From positions 248,001-312,000 of the forward strand of contig NZ_JAAGLY010000004.1 in assembly GCF_010548375.1 (NCBI RefSeq): 64,000 nt of DNA, given 5' to 3'. The DNA is from Streptomyces sp. SID13726 (GTDB lineage Bacteria > Actinomycetota > Actinomycetes > Streptomycetales > Streptomycetaceae). Both the position numbers and the translations under genes were made by a program. Positions 28,669 to 37,060 of the stretch are shown in pieces. Each line of letters starts with the position of its first letter. Positions within the stretch are counted from its first letter, which is position 1. The notes beneath the pieces are model-generated. The model was not told the DNA's origin, ran no database searches, and saw nothing but the letters and a program-made list of their open reading frames with translations.

Positions 28669-28868
28669 CCGCGCACCCCCGCCCCCTGCCGATCCCAGAG
28701 CGGGATCACGAGCACGGTGGCGGCCGGGCCGCGCTCGGACCGCAGCCCGCTGCCGAACCCCTTGCCGTGTCCGGACCGGCAGCCGGAACCGAGCCCGCCC
28801 CCGCCGCCACCGGTCATCGTCCCCGTCCCCGTCCCGTCGACCGGTTTCCGCAGCCTGTCGGTCATCAT
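28665..28868 (-). CDS. 67-codon micro-ORF, translationally coupled between DUF5682 and VWA genes
   Basis: The ATG at 28868 overlaps the DUF5682 stop (ATGA), and its TGA overlaps the VWA start (ATGA), so it exactly fills the gap between two cluster genes. The product begins MTDRLRKPVDGTGTGTMTGG, continues with a Gly-rich stretch with one Cys (GSGCRSGHGKGFG), and ends TVLVIPLWDRQGAGVRG. It resembles no family I know. The coupling supports real translation; the Gly-rich composition would also fit non-coding filler. Confidence 0.55.
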   Translation of the reverse strand: MMTDRLRKPVDGTGTGTMTGGGGGGLGSGCRSGHGKGFGSGLRSERGPAATVLVIPLWDRQGAGVRG

Positions 28869-31399
28869 CCCGCCACCCCCGCAAGGTCGTTGCCGTCGGC
28901 GTTCGCCAAGTCGTCGTGGTCGTTGTCGTCGGCGTGGTCGTCGTCGTGGTCATGCTCGTCGTCCAGCCCGAGCAGCAACCGCACCACCGGCAGCACGGCG
29001 TCCGCGCGCTCACCGTCCAGCTCGGGCCCGAAGCCCGGTATCCCGGAACCGCCCCCCGCCGTGCCTCCCCGCTGCCCGGGGCCACGCCGGACCAGTTCGC
29101 CCAGCGTCCGGCGCACTCCGGGCTCGTACGCCGAGAACGTCCGCCGCAGCAGAGGCAGTACATCCGTGAACGCCTCCGCCGACACCCCCGTCAGCCAGGC
29201 GTCGACCAGGCCGAGCAGCCGCTCGTCGTGGACGAGGAGCATCCCGCCGCCGGAGCCCCCGCCGACGAACCCCTCGATCCACGCGGCCGCGTCCCCCGGC
29301 GGTGTCCCCGGCGACAGCACGAGCCCCATCAGCCGAGCCGTCTCGTCCTGCGCCAACTCCCCGTCGTCCAGCAGCAGTCGCACCGCCCGCCCCCGGACCA
29401 CCCCGGGCACGGTGTCCCGCGCGGACAGCACCTTGAGCACCGCCTGCCAACGCCCCCGCAGCCCACGCTGCACCGAGACCGCTGCCGGGACCGATGCCGG
29501 GACCGATGCCGATGGCGATGCCGATGCCGGAGTCGGAGCCGATACCGCCGCCGGGCCGTCACCCGCACCGCCCGTCCCGGACCCGTCCTGCCCCGGCGCC
29601 ACCTCCCCCAACAGCCCCACCGCACCGTGCACCGCGTCCACGTGGCCCCGCATCTCCTCCGCCGCGTCCGCGTCGAGCGCGGCACAGGCCGGCGGCAGGC
29701 CGACGAAGACCCGCTCGGCGAGACCCGCGGCGACCTCGGCCAGCGCCCCGGTGTCGGTGCCGCGCACATCGCCGTAACGCAGCGAACGGACGAGAGCGGG
29801 CAGGGCCTGGGCGAGGTGACCGACGTCCGCGTCCAGCGCGGCCCGGTCGGCCAGAACCCGCATCACCACGGGCAGGGCCTGGGGCAGTTCGGCCAGCAGA
29901 CACCGTTCGGCGAGAGCCGTGACGTCGGCGAGACCCGGCGCGGTGACGGCGTCCGCCTCCGCCTTGGCCGTCGCGGCTGCCAGCACGGTCGTACCCCACA
30001 CCCCCGCTTCGGCGACCCGCACGGACAGCTCCGGCTCCCACCGCAGCCGCCACGTCTCCCGGAACGTCCCCGTGCTCCCCCGCGACGCCGCCGGCTCGCC
30101 CCACCCCACGCCGAGCAGCCGCAGCCGGTGCAGCAGCCTGCTGCGCTCGGCGTCGTTCTCCTTGCGCAGATCCAGTTCCAACTCCCGCTCCAGCGCCTCC
30201 GGCTTGAGCCGCAGCCGACGCTGGATCCGGTCGAGGTCCCGCTGCAAGGGCACCGCCGGCGCCGCCTGGGGCACCTCGCCCAGGACGTCCCCCACGACCA
30301 GCCGGTCGTGCACCAGCCGCAGCGGTACGTCCGAGCCCTCGCACATCACCGCCCGCACCGCGTCGGTCGTCTCGGTCAGGCCGGGCAGCGGGCGGCCGCG
30401 CATCGCCGCGAGCGTCTCGGCCAGCCGTACGGCCTCGATGACGTGCGCCGAGGACACGATCCGGTCCTCGTCCCGCAGCAGCCCCGCCACCTTGGTCAGC
30501 CACCGCTCGACGGGCCGGTCCGGCGCGCCGAACAGATGGCCGTACCAGCCGGGCGAGTCGATCCCGGCGCCGTAGCCGCTGTGACGCGACAGCCTGCGGT
30601 GCGTCCACGGCACCCACGTCATGTCCGCCTTGACCTTGGGGAGCCCCTTCAGCAGCGCCTTGTCCGCGGCGACGGTGGTCCTCGTGCGCAGCGCGGGCAC
30701 GTGCCAGGCCCCGCACACCACGGCCACGTCGTCCCCGAACTCACGCTGAGCCGCCCGCACCTGGAGCCGCATGAACGCCTCCCGCACGAGATCCCGGTCG
30801 TGTCCCCCGGTCCCGTACGTCTCCCGCAGCACCCCCATCGCCTCTTCCAGCACGGTGAACGGCTCGAACACGTCCCCGTCCCCCGCGCCCCGGTGCTCGA
30901 CGACGTCCTCCCACCACCGCTCCGGATCGTCGTACCCGGCGGCCTCGGCAAGCACCGCGAGCGGATCAATCCGAACGGCTTCGTGGGCGGCCTGCTCGCC
31001 GTCCGAAGGGTCGGTGCGCTCCGGCCCCTCAGCACCCTGCGCCTCCTCGTCCCTCCCCCACGCGAGCGTGTGCGTGGCCGGGAGGTCGATGAAGCGGGCG
31101 GGAACGTCGTGGTCCAGGGCCCAGCGGATCGCCACCCACTCCGGGGAGAACTCGGCCAACGGCCAGAACGCGGAGCGGCCGGGCTCGTCCACCGCGTGGG
31201 CGAGAAGGGCGACCGGCGGCCGCATGTCCTCCTCGGCGGCCAGCGGAATCAGCGCGTCGGCCTCGGGCGGCCCCTCGATCAGCACGACCCGCGGCCGGGC
31301 CGCGTCCAGCGCCGCCCGCACGGCCCGGGCAGACCCGGGCCCGTGGTGCCGTACCCCCAACAGCCAAGGCCGCGCCCCGACTTCACCCGCACCCGTCAC
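28865..31399 (-). CDS. DUF5682 protein, TraB/TIKI-like domain, in a MoxR-VWA cluster
   Basis: 844 residues from GTG 31399, with GGAGGGGGA upstream. The N-terminal domain has the two GxxH motifs and Glu of the TraB/TIKI/erythromycin-esterase superfamily: LLGVRHHGPGS (Gly 15, His 18), VVLIEGPPEA (Glu 42) and VVCGAWHVPAL (Gly 230, His 233). TIKI proteins are metalloproteases; activity here is unproven. The rest is helical. A Pro/Ala/Ser-rich insertion occurs near residues 620-650, and the C-terminus has an Asp/His tail (DDEHDHDDDHADDNDHDD, about 813-830) coded by a triplet-rich tract. It probably works with the MoxR ATPase upstream and the VWA protein downstream. Confidence 0.85.
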   Translation of the reverse strand: MTGAGEVGARPWLLGVRHHGPGSARAVRAALDAARPRVVLIEGPPEADALIPLAAEEDMRPPVALLAHAVDEPGRSAFWPLAEFSPEWVAIRWALDHDVPARFIDLPATHTLAWGRDEEAQGAEGPERTDPSDGEQAAHEAVRIDPLAVLAEAAGYDDPERWWEDVVEHRGAGDGDVFEPFTVLEEAMGVLRETYGTGGHDRDLVREAFMRLQVRAAQREFGDDVAVVCGAWHVPALRTRTTVAADKALLKGLPKVKADMTWVPWTHRRLSRHSGYGAGIDSPGWYGHLFGAPDRPVERWLTKVAGLLRDEDRIVSSAHVIEAVRLAETLAAMRGRPLPGLTETTDAVRAVMCEGSDVPLRLVHDRLVVGDVLGEVPQAAPAVPLQRDLDRIQRRLRLKPEALERELELDLRKENDAERSRLLHRLRLLGVGWGEPAASRGSTGTFRETWRLRWEPELSVRVAEAGVWGTTVLAAATAKAEADAVTAPGLADVTALAERCLLAELPQALPVVMRVLADRAALDADVGHLAQALPALVRSLRYGDVRGTDTGALAEVAAGLAERVFVGLPPACAALDADAAEEMRGHVDAVHGAVGLLGEVAPGQDGSGTGGAGDGPAAVSAPTPASASPSASVPASVPAAVSVQRGLRGRWQAVLKVLSARDTVPGVVRGRAVRLLLDDGELAQDETARLMGLVLSPGTPPGDAAAWIEGFVGGGSGGGMLLVHDERLLGLVDAWLTGVSAEAFTDVLPLLRRTFSAYEPGVRRTLGELVRRGPGQRGGTAGGGSGIPGFGPELDGERADAVLPVVRLLLGLDDEHDHDDDHADDNDHDDLANADGNDLAGVAG

Positions 31400-31541
31400 A
31401 CCGTCCCCCTCCCCTCCGAAACCGCTCGGAGCCGCCGGGAACCAGCGAGCCCCGACACCTCACACGTCACGAACGACGAACCGCCACCGGCTCCCTTGTT
31501 CCCTTGGCCCCCGGCCGGACGCCCCCACCCCAGGTCGTCGT

Positions 31542-32672
31542 TCACACGCTCACCTCGCGGCACGCCCGGTAGAAGTCCTTCCAGCCGTCCCGCTCCCGGA
31601 CGACCGCCTCCAGGTACTCCTGCCAGATGACCCGGTCCGCAGCCGGATCGCGGACGACGGCCCCGAGGAGCCCCGCGGCCACGTCACCGGCGCGCAGCAC
31701 CCCGTCGCCGAAGTGTGCGGCGAGGGCGAGCCCGTTGGTGACGACGGAGATGGCCTCGGCCGTCGACAGCGTGCCGCTGGGCGACTTCACCTTCGTACGG
31801 CCGTCGGAGGTGATCCCGTCGCGCAGTTCACGGAAGACCGTGACGACGCGTCGGATCTCGGCGATGCCGTCGGGCGCGGCCGGCAGGTCGAGGGAGCGGC
31901 CGATCTGGTCGACGCGGCGCGAGACGATGTCGACCTCGGCCTCGACGCTCTCCGGCAGCGGCAGCACGACCGTGTTGAAACGGCGGCGCAGGGCGCTGGA
32001 GAGGTCGTTGACCCCGCGGTCGCGGTCGTTGGCCGTGGCGATGAGGTTGAAGCCGCGGACCGCCTGCACCTCCTGGCCCAACTCCGGTATCGGCAGCGTC
32101 TTCTCGGACAGGATCGTGATCAGCGTGTCCTGCACGTCGGCCGGGATTCGGGTCAGCTCCTCCACCCGGGCCGTCATCCCCTCGGCCATGGCCCGCATCA
32201 CCGGGCTCGGTACGAGGGCGTCGCGGCTCGGGCCGTTCGCGAGCAGCTGCGCGTAGTTCCAGCCGTAGCGGATGGCCTCCTCCGGGGTGCCCGCCGTGCC
32301 CTGCACCAGCAGGGTCGAGTCGCCGCTGACCGCGGCGGCCAGGTGCTCGGAGACCCAGGTCTTCGCGGTGCCGGGCACGCCGAGCAGGAGCAGGGCGCGG
32401 TCGGTGGCGAGGGTGGTGACGGCGACCTCGACCAGGCGGCGCGGGCCCACGTACTTCGGGGTGATCAGCGTGCCGTCCGGCAGGGTGCCGCCGAGCAGGT
32501 ACGTCGCCACCGCCCACGGCGACAACTTCCAGCGGGCCGGGCGCGGGCGGTCGTCCTGCGCGGCCAGCGCGGCGAGTTCAGCGGCGAAGGCGTCCTCGGC
32601 ATGCGGCCGCAACGCCTCGGTCTCCTCGACCTGCTTCGGTTCCACGGATGTCGGTTCAACGGACACAGTCAT
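31542..32672 (-). CDS. MoxR-type AAA+ ATPase
   Basis: 376 residues from ATG 32672, with GGAGGGGG about 10 nt upstream. Walker A is GVPGTAKT (98-105). The Walker B position reads RVEELTRIP (169-177), with Glu-Glu where Asp-Glu is usual. Sensor 1 is LIATANDRDRG, and the arginine finger region is DLSSALRRRFN. MoxR ATPases are chaperone-like and typically act with VWA proteins; both are present here. The 142-bp gap to DUF5682 has no clear gene. A RecA-NDp-type promoter lies at 32717-32739. Confidence 0.93.
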   Translation of the reverse strand: MTVSVEPTSVEPKQVEETEALRPHAEDAFAAELAALAAQDDRPRPARWKLSPWAVATYLLGGTLPDGTLITPKYVGPRRLVEVAVTTLATDRALLLLGVPGTAKTWVSEHLAAAVSGDSTLLVQGTAGTPEEAIRYGWNYAQLLANGPSRDALVPSPVMRAMAEGMTARVEELTRIPADVQDTLITILSEKTLPIPELGQEVQAVRGFNLIATANDRDRGVNDLSSALRRRFNTVVLPLPESVEAEVDIVSRRVDQIGRSLDLPAAPDGIAEIRRVVTVFRELRDGITSDGRTKVKSPSGTLSTAEAISVVTNGLALAAHFGDGVLRAGDVAAGLLGAVVRDPAADRVIWQEYLEAVVRERDGWKDFYRACREVSV

Positions 32673-32716
32673 GGCTGAGGCCCCCTCCAGCTCGGCCGGT
32701 TCGGATCTGCCACCAA

Positions 32717-32739
32717 CCGTGCACCACGCCACTGACAAT
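32717..32739 (-). promoter_or_regulatory. RecA-NDp (PafBC-type) promoter for the MoxR operon
   Basis: On the minus strand: TTGTCAGTG, 8 nt, CACGGT. The first element is a perfect match; the -10-like element keeps A at position 2 and T at position 6 but lacks the first T. The leader to the ATG is about 40 nt with a ribosome site. It faces an opposite copy 61 bp away. Confidence 0.55.
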
Positions 32740-32799
32740 CCGATCCGACCTGCGGAAACGTGCTCGCAGGGGGCGAAGCAGCGGGCGGCCCGGGGCCGA

Positions 32800-32822
32800 T
32801 TGTCAGTGGGGGGATCTACCTT
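32800..32822 (+). promoter_or_regulatory. RecA-NDp (PafBC-type) promoter for the SWIM gene
   Basis: TTGTCAGTG, 8 nt, TACCTT: a complete match to TTGTCRGTG-N8-TAnnnT. The distance to ATG 32830 (7 nt after the hexamer) predicts a leaderless transcript, which agrees with the absence of a ribosome site. Confidence 0.7.
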
Positions 32823-32829
32823 CGATGAC

Positions 32830-34185
32830 ATGACTCAGCAGGGGGTGCGCTGGACGGCGGATCAGGTGCTGGCACTGGCTCCTGACGCCGCTTCACGCAA
32901 AGCGGGAAGCAAACTCGGCGCGGCCGGTCCGTGGTCCGGGGCGGGCAGTTCCGACGAGGGGACGGTGTGGGGGCAGTGCAAGGGCAGTGGCAGCAAGCCG
33001 TATCAGACGGTCATCGACATCGCGGACGCCGCGGGGCCCGCGTACAAGTGCAGTTGCCCGAGCCGCAAGTTCCCGTGCAAGCACGCGCTCGGGCTGCTGC
33101 TGCTCTGGGCGGGCGGGGAGGGCGCGGTGCCGCCGGGGCCGGCGCCGGACTGGGCGGAGCAGTGGACAGCGGGGAGGAGGCAGCGGGCGCAGGAGAAGCG
33201 GACGGCGGACGCGGCCGGTTCCGCCGCCGGGTCCGGTGATCCGGAGGCCGCCCGGCGCAGGGCGGAGCGCCGGGCCGTGCGGATCACGGCGGGTGCGACG
33301 GAGCTGGAGCAGCGGATGGTCGACCTGCTGCGCGGCGGCCTGGCCGGGGCGGAACAGGCGGGGTACGGCCTGTGGGAGGAGACGGCGGCCCGCATGGTCG
33401 ACGCCCAGGCACCCGGACTCGCCTCGCGGGTGCGGGAGTTGGGGGCGATACCGTCGTCCGGTCCGGGCTGGCCGGTGCGCCTGCTGGAGGAGTGCGCCCT
33501 GATCCACCTGCTCGACCAGGGCTGGCTGCGCCGCGAGCGGCTGCCGGACGGCCTGGCGTCGACGGTCCGTTCCCGGATCGGCCTGCCCTCCTCGGCGGAC
33601 GGCCCGCCGGTGCGGGACCGCTGGCTGGTGCTCGCCCAGTACGACACGTCGGACACCCGTCTGACGACCCGCCGGATCTGGCTGCACGGCACGGACTCGC
33701 GCCGCACCGCGCTGCTCCTCTCCTACGGCGCCGCCGGCCGCGCTCCCGAACTGGCGCTGCCGGTGGGGCTGGAGCTGGAGGCCGAGGTGTCCTCCTATCC
33801 CGGCACCGGACAGCTGCGGGCCGCACTCGGCGAGCAGTTCGCACCGCCCGCCCCGTCGGCGACCCGGCCGCCGGGGGTGACGACACAGGAGGCTGCGGCC
33901 CGGTACGGCGAGGCGCTGCGGGACGATCCCTGGCTGGACTCCGTCCCGGTGACCCTGGACGGGGTGATACCGGCCCCGGACGGCGATTCCTGGCAACTGG
34001 CGGACGCCGTCGGCGACTCGGCGCTGCCGCTGGCTCCCGCGGCCCGTTCCCGCCCGGGTCTGTGGCGCCTGGTGGCGCTCTCGGGCGGCGCCCCGGTCAA
34101 GGTCTTCGGCGAGTGCGGCCACCGCGGCTTCACGCCGCTGACGGCGTGGCCGGAGGGGGCGGGCGAGGCGGTGCAGCTGTGCTGA
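32830..34185 (+). CDS. SWIM zinc-finger protein
   Basis: 451 residues from ATG 32830. The SWIM motif C-x-C-x6-C-x-H is Cys 74, Cys 76, Cys 83, His 85 (YKCSCPSRKFPCKHALGLLL). SWIM fingers bind zinc and contact DNA or proteins. The remaining 350 residues are helical and family-specific, with ERWxxxLxxYDTSDTR-like WLVLAQYDTSDTRLTTRRIW and a C-terminal ECGHRGFTPLTAW. It is followed 41 bp later by the DUF5691 gene and is divergent from the MoxR operon. Its promoter is of the DNA-damage type. Confidence 0.9.
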   Translation: MTQQGVRWTADQVLALAPDAASRKAGSKLGAAGPWSGAGSSDEGTVWGQCKGSGSKPYQTVIDIADAAGPAYKCSCPSRKFPCKHALGLLLLWAGGEGAVPPGPAPDWAEQWTAGRRQRAQEKRTADAAGSAAGSGDPEAARRRAERRAVRITAGATELEQRMVDLLRGGLAGAEQAGYGLWEETAARMVDAQAPGLASRVRELGAIPSSGPGWPVRLLEECALIHLLDQGWLRRERLPDGLASTVRSRIGLPSSADGPPVRDRWLVLAQYDTSDTRLTTRRIWLHGTDSRRTALLLSYGAAGRAPELALPVGLELEAEVSSYPGTGQLRAALGEQFAPPAPSATRPPGVTTQEAAARYGEALRDDPWLDSVPVTLDGVIPAPDGDSWQLADAVGDSALPLAPAARSRPGLWRLVALSGGAPVKVFGECGHRGFTPLTAWPEGAGEAVQLC

Positions 34186-34226
34186 ACGGAACTGTGCGAG
34201 CAGCCGACCGGACGGAAAGGAACCGC

Positions 34227-35861
34227 ATGGACAAGACCTCCGCGCCGAACGCCTGGGAGGAGCTGGTCACCTCGGCGCTGCTAGGCACCGAGCGCCGTAC
34301 GCCGCCCGGGGTCGCGCCCGGTCCCGAGGCGCCGGTGGCGTTGCTGGACGCGGCGGCCGTGGAGACCGTACGGCGGCGGGCCGGACTGCGTCCGACGCGC
34401 GCGGCGGAGCGACCGCGGCCCGCGCCCGAGGACACCCGCCCGGTGCTGCCCGCGGCGGCGGCCCGCAGACTCTCGATGCTGCTCGCGGACCGTCCCGGCA
34501 CGGGCGGTGGCGGCCGCAGGGGTACGGCACCGGATCTGATGGAGCTGCTGCCGCAGTGGCTGACGACGGCGAACTCCCGCGGATACGCGCCGCCACCGCA
34601 GTTGCTGCCGGCGCTGCTGGACGCGGCCCGGGGCCGTACGGACCTGCGACCGGCGGCGCTGACCCTCGCCGGACCGCGCGCCCTCTGGCTCGCCCGGCTG
34701 AACCCGGACTGGCGGTTCGCCCTGCGCGCGGCACCCGGCGGGGGCACGGCACTGCCGCCGCCGGAGGACACCGCGGGCACCCGACAGCTGTGGGAGGAGG
34801 GGCTGTTCGCGGAGCGGCTCGCCCTCTTGGCGGCGATACGGGACCGGGACCCCGCCGCCGCGCGCGAGCTGCTCGCCACGACCTGGGCGTCGGAGCGGGC
34901 CGAGGACCGGCTGATGTTCCTCGACTCGCTGCGCACCGGGCTGGGGGCGGACGACGAGCCGTTCCTGGAGCAGGCACTGGCGGACCGGAGCCGCAATGTG
35001 CGGGCCACGGCGGCGGAGTTGCTGTCGGCGCTGCCGGGTTCGGCGCTGGCGGCGCGGATGGCGGTCAGGGCGGGGGCGTGCGTGGCCGTCGACCGCACGC
35101 AGACCGAGCCGGCGCTCGTCGTGGAGGCACCGCACGAGTGCGATCCGGGCATGGAGCGGGACGGTGTCGCGCCCAAGGCGCCCTCGGGGCGGGGCGAACG
35201 GTCCTGGTGGCTCGGGCAGTTGGTGGAGGCGGCACCGCTGGGGGTGTGGCCGGGGCGGCTCGGCGGGCGGACACCCGAGGAGATCGTCGCGCTGCCGGTG
35301 GCGGACGACTGGCGCGGCGAACTCCACGCGGCCTGGTGCCGGGCCGCCGTACGGCAGCGGGACGCCGGCTGGGCACGCGCACTGCTCGGTCCGCCCGCCG
35401 CGCCGGAAGCGGGTGGCCCGGGCGCCGTGTCACTGGCCGAACGGGCCAAGCTGCTCGGCACGCTGGGGGCGGAGGAACGGGCCGAGTGGGTCGCGGGGTT
35501 CATCGCGACGCACGGGTTGTCGGAGGCGTTTCAGCTGCTGGGGGTGTGCGGAGTGCCGTGGGCCGCGCCGCTGGGGCGGGCGGTGGTGGACGCGCTCAAC
35601 ATCGCCCGGGACGCGGGGAGTTATCCGTGGAGTTTCAGTGGGGTGATGGGACTGGCGGAGCGGTGTCTCGATCCGTCCGAGGCGGGGCGCCTTGAGGGGC
35701 TGATGGCGGTGCCGGACGAGAGGGAGGATGCGAGTCCGGGGGCGGGGGGTTACTGGGCGGAGGCGTTCCAGAGACTGGTGACGACGTTGCGGCTGCGGGC
35801 GGCGATGGCCGAGGAGTTGAGGGGTGCGGCCCAGGAACTAGGAAGGGGTTGGGTCAGGTGA
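34227..35861 (+). CDS. DUF5691 protein (helical repeat), partner of the SWIM protein
   Basis: 544 residues from ATG 34227, with GGAAAGGAA upstream. The family opening AWEELVTSALLGTERR is present. The middle is made of helical repeats resembling HEAT units, e.g. AEDRLMFLDSLRTGLGADDE and DRSRNVRATAAELLSALPGS. Later come LPVADDWRGELHAAWCRAAV and a C-terminal amphipathic helix set. There is no catalytic motif. It is found with SWIM, MoxR, DUF5682 and VWA genes in other Streptomyces as far as I recall, so it likely serves as a scaffold in the same process. Confidence 0.85.
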   Translation: MDKTSAPNAWEELVTSALLGTERRTPPGVAPGPEAPVALLDAAAVETVRRRAGLRPTRAAERPRPAPEDTRPVLPAAAARRLSMLLADRPGTGGGGRRGTAPDLMELLPQWLTTANSRGYAPPPQLLPALLDAARGRTDLRPAALTLAGPRALWLARLNPDWRFALRAAPGGGTALPPPEDTAGTRQLWEEGLFAERLALLAAIRDRDPAAARELLATTWASERAEDRLMFLDSLRTGLGADDEPFLEQALADRSRNVRATAAELLSALPGSALAARMAVRAGACVAVDRTQTEPALVVEAPHECDPGMERDGVAPKAPSGRGERSWWLGQLVEAAPLGVWPGRLGGRTPEEIVALPVADDWRGELHAAWCRAAVRQRDAGWARALLGPPAAPEAGGPGAVSLAERAKLLGTLGAEERAEWVAGFIATHGLSEAFQLLGVCGVPWAAPLGRAVVDALNIARDAGSYPWSFSGVMGLAERCLDPSEAGRLEGLMAVPDEREDASPGAGGYWAEAFQRLVTTLRLRAAMAEELRGAAQELGRGWVR

Positions 35862-35881
35862 TTCGGCGGGTGCGGGTCGGT

Positions 35882-35910
35882 GGGGGCTGGTCGCGCAGTT
35901 CCCCGCGCCC
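35882..35910. repeat. Dispersed repeat GGGGGCTGGTCGCGC..., copy 1
   Basis: Starts GGGGGCTGGTCGCGCAGTTC and continues CCCGCGCCC. Related copies occur at 56284-56313 (same orientation) and 56546-56565 (opposite). This short intergenic repeat is widespread in Streptomyces as far as I remember. Confidence 0.7.
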
Positions 35911-35941
35911 TTATATGAGGTCCCGGCATCGAACAGTCGGG

Positions 35942-35980
35942 CCCCGACGTCCCCCGACGTCCCCCGACGTCCCCCGACGC
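35942..35980. repeat. 10-bp tandem repeat CCCCCGACGT, four copies
   Basis: Three full units and one nine-base unit between the DUF5691 and icmB genes, just outside the icmB stop codon. No function is visible. Confidence 0.8.
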
Positions 35981-35988
35981 CACCCCCT

Positions 35989-36405
35989 CTACGCCCCCGT
36001 CGGCTGCCCCACCGCGCCCCGCACCCACTCCACGATCGACCGCATGGTCGCCCCCGGCGTGAAGATCTCCGCCACGCCCCTCTCCTTCAGCGGCGCGATG
36101 TCCGCCTCCGGGATGATCCCGCCGCCGAAGACGAGGATGTCCGCGGCGTCCCGTTCCTTCAGGAGGTCGATGACGGCAGCGAAGAGCGTGTTGTGGGCGC
36201 CGGAGAGGATGGAGAGCCCGATCGCGTCGGCGTCCTCCTGGATCGCCGTGTCGACGATCTGCTCGGGTGTCTGGTGGAGGCCGGTGTAGATGACCTCCAT
36301 GCCCGCGTCCCGCAGCGCCCGCGCGATCACCTTGGCCCCGCGGTCGTGCCCGTCGAGCCCCGGCTTGGCCACCACCACGCGGATCGGACCGGCTGCCACA
36401 CCCAT
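35989..36405 (-). CDS. icmB: Isobutyryl-CoA mutase small (B12-binding) subunit
   Basis: 138 residues from ATG 36405 ([20 protein letters not shown]), where GGAGG lies 6 nt upstream; an upstream in-frame start at 36429 has none. The B12-binding domain is complete: DGHDRG (D-x-H-x-x-G, the His replacing the cobalt ligand), GLSILSGAH (S-x-L) and [10 protein letters not shown] (GGG). Closely similar to Streptomyces IcmB. With the IcmA catalytic subunit, encoded elsewhere, it interconverts isobutyryl-CoA and n-butyryl-CoA, which links valine breakdown to polyketide precursors. Confidence 0.9.
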   Translation of the reverse strand: MGVAAGPIRVVVAKPGLDGHDRGAKVIARALRDAGMEVIYTGLHQTPEQIVDTAIQEDADAIGLSILSGAHNTLFAAVIDLLKERDAADILVFGGGIIPEADIAPLKERGVAEIFTPGATMRSIVEWVRGAVGQPTGA

Positions 36406-36549
36406 CACTGCCTCCATGAAGCGACTCAAGCGACCGAAGCGGCCGAAAGGACCGCACCGACTCCCACCAACGTTCCCACCAAAGCCACCCGCGTTCCCCT
36501 CGACGCCCCCTCAGGCAACCCCCTTACAACCCCCGCCCCACCCCAGAAA

Positions 36550-36723
36550 GTGAACGAACGTTATCTACAGCATCGCTCGACCGGCAGTTTCACCAAGGAC
36601 GCCAAGGGGGAAATCACATGGTGGGACACGTTCGGGAGCCGCAACGAGGTCGTCCCGCCGCCGCGCCGCGGACCGCGCGACACGGTGGTGAGACGCGTCG
36701 GCGACGGCACGAAGGGCACGTAG
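36550..36723 (+). CDS. Possible small protein, 57 codons
   Basis: From GTG 36550: VNERYLQHRSTGSFTKDAKG, then EITWWDTFGSRNEVVPPPRR and a basic tail. The composition is protein-like and the later codons have Streptomyces third-position bias, but there is no ribosome site and no family match. The start may be wrong. It is the only candidate gene between icmB and the lipase. Confidence 0.3.
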   Translation: MNERYLQHRSTGSFTKDAKGEITWWDTFGSRNEVVPPPRRGPRDTVVRRVGDGTKGT

Positions 36724-37060
36724 GACAGGTAAGGCACGACAGCGGGGAGCCTCGTCGCCACACCGACAGAGCGACTCGTCACGTCACCGGCGCACCAGCA
36801 GCACCACCAGCGCACAGCCATCACCGGCACCAACCGGCACCACCGCACCAAAGCGCCACCGCACAGCCCGCACCACCTGAAGCACCCGCACCACCGGTTC
36901 CACCAGCCAAGCCGGCACCCCACACCCGAACCCGCGGAACCCCGCCGCCGCCATACCGCCCCGCGCCCCATTCGCGCTCCGCCGACACCGCCGTCGCGAC
37001 TCCCATGAGCGCACACGGGGGACGGAGCCGTCCTCACCGTGTGCCGACAGGAGGTCGGCC
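36724..37060. other. Gap before the lipase gene
   Basis: 337 bp rich in CACC/ACCG runs. Several open frames cross it on both strands, but all are low-complexity. The only clear signal is the AGGAGGT ribosome site at the end, just before the lipase start. Confidence 0.5.

Noticed and set aside
28463..31630. 1055-codon open frame antisense to DUF5682/VWA
   Set aside because: Composition is Pro/Arg/His shadow of conserved genes with motifs on the other strand.
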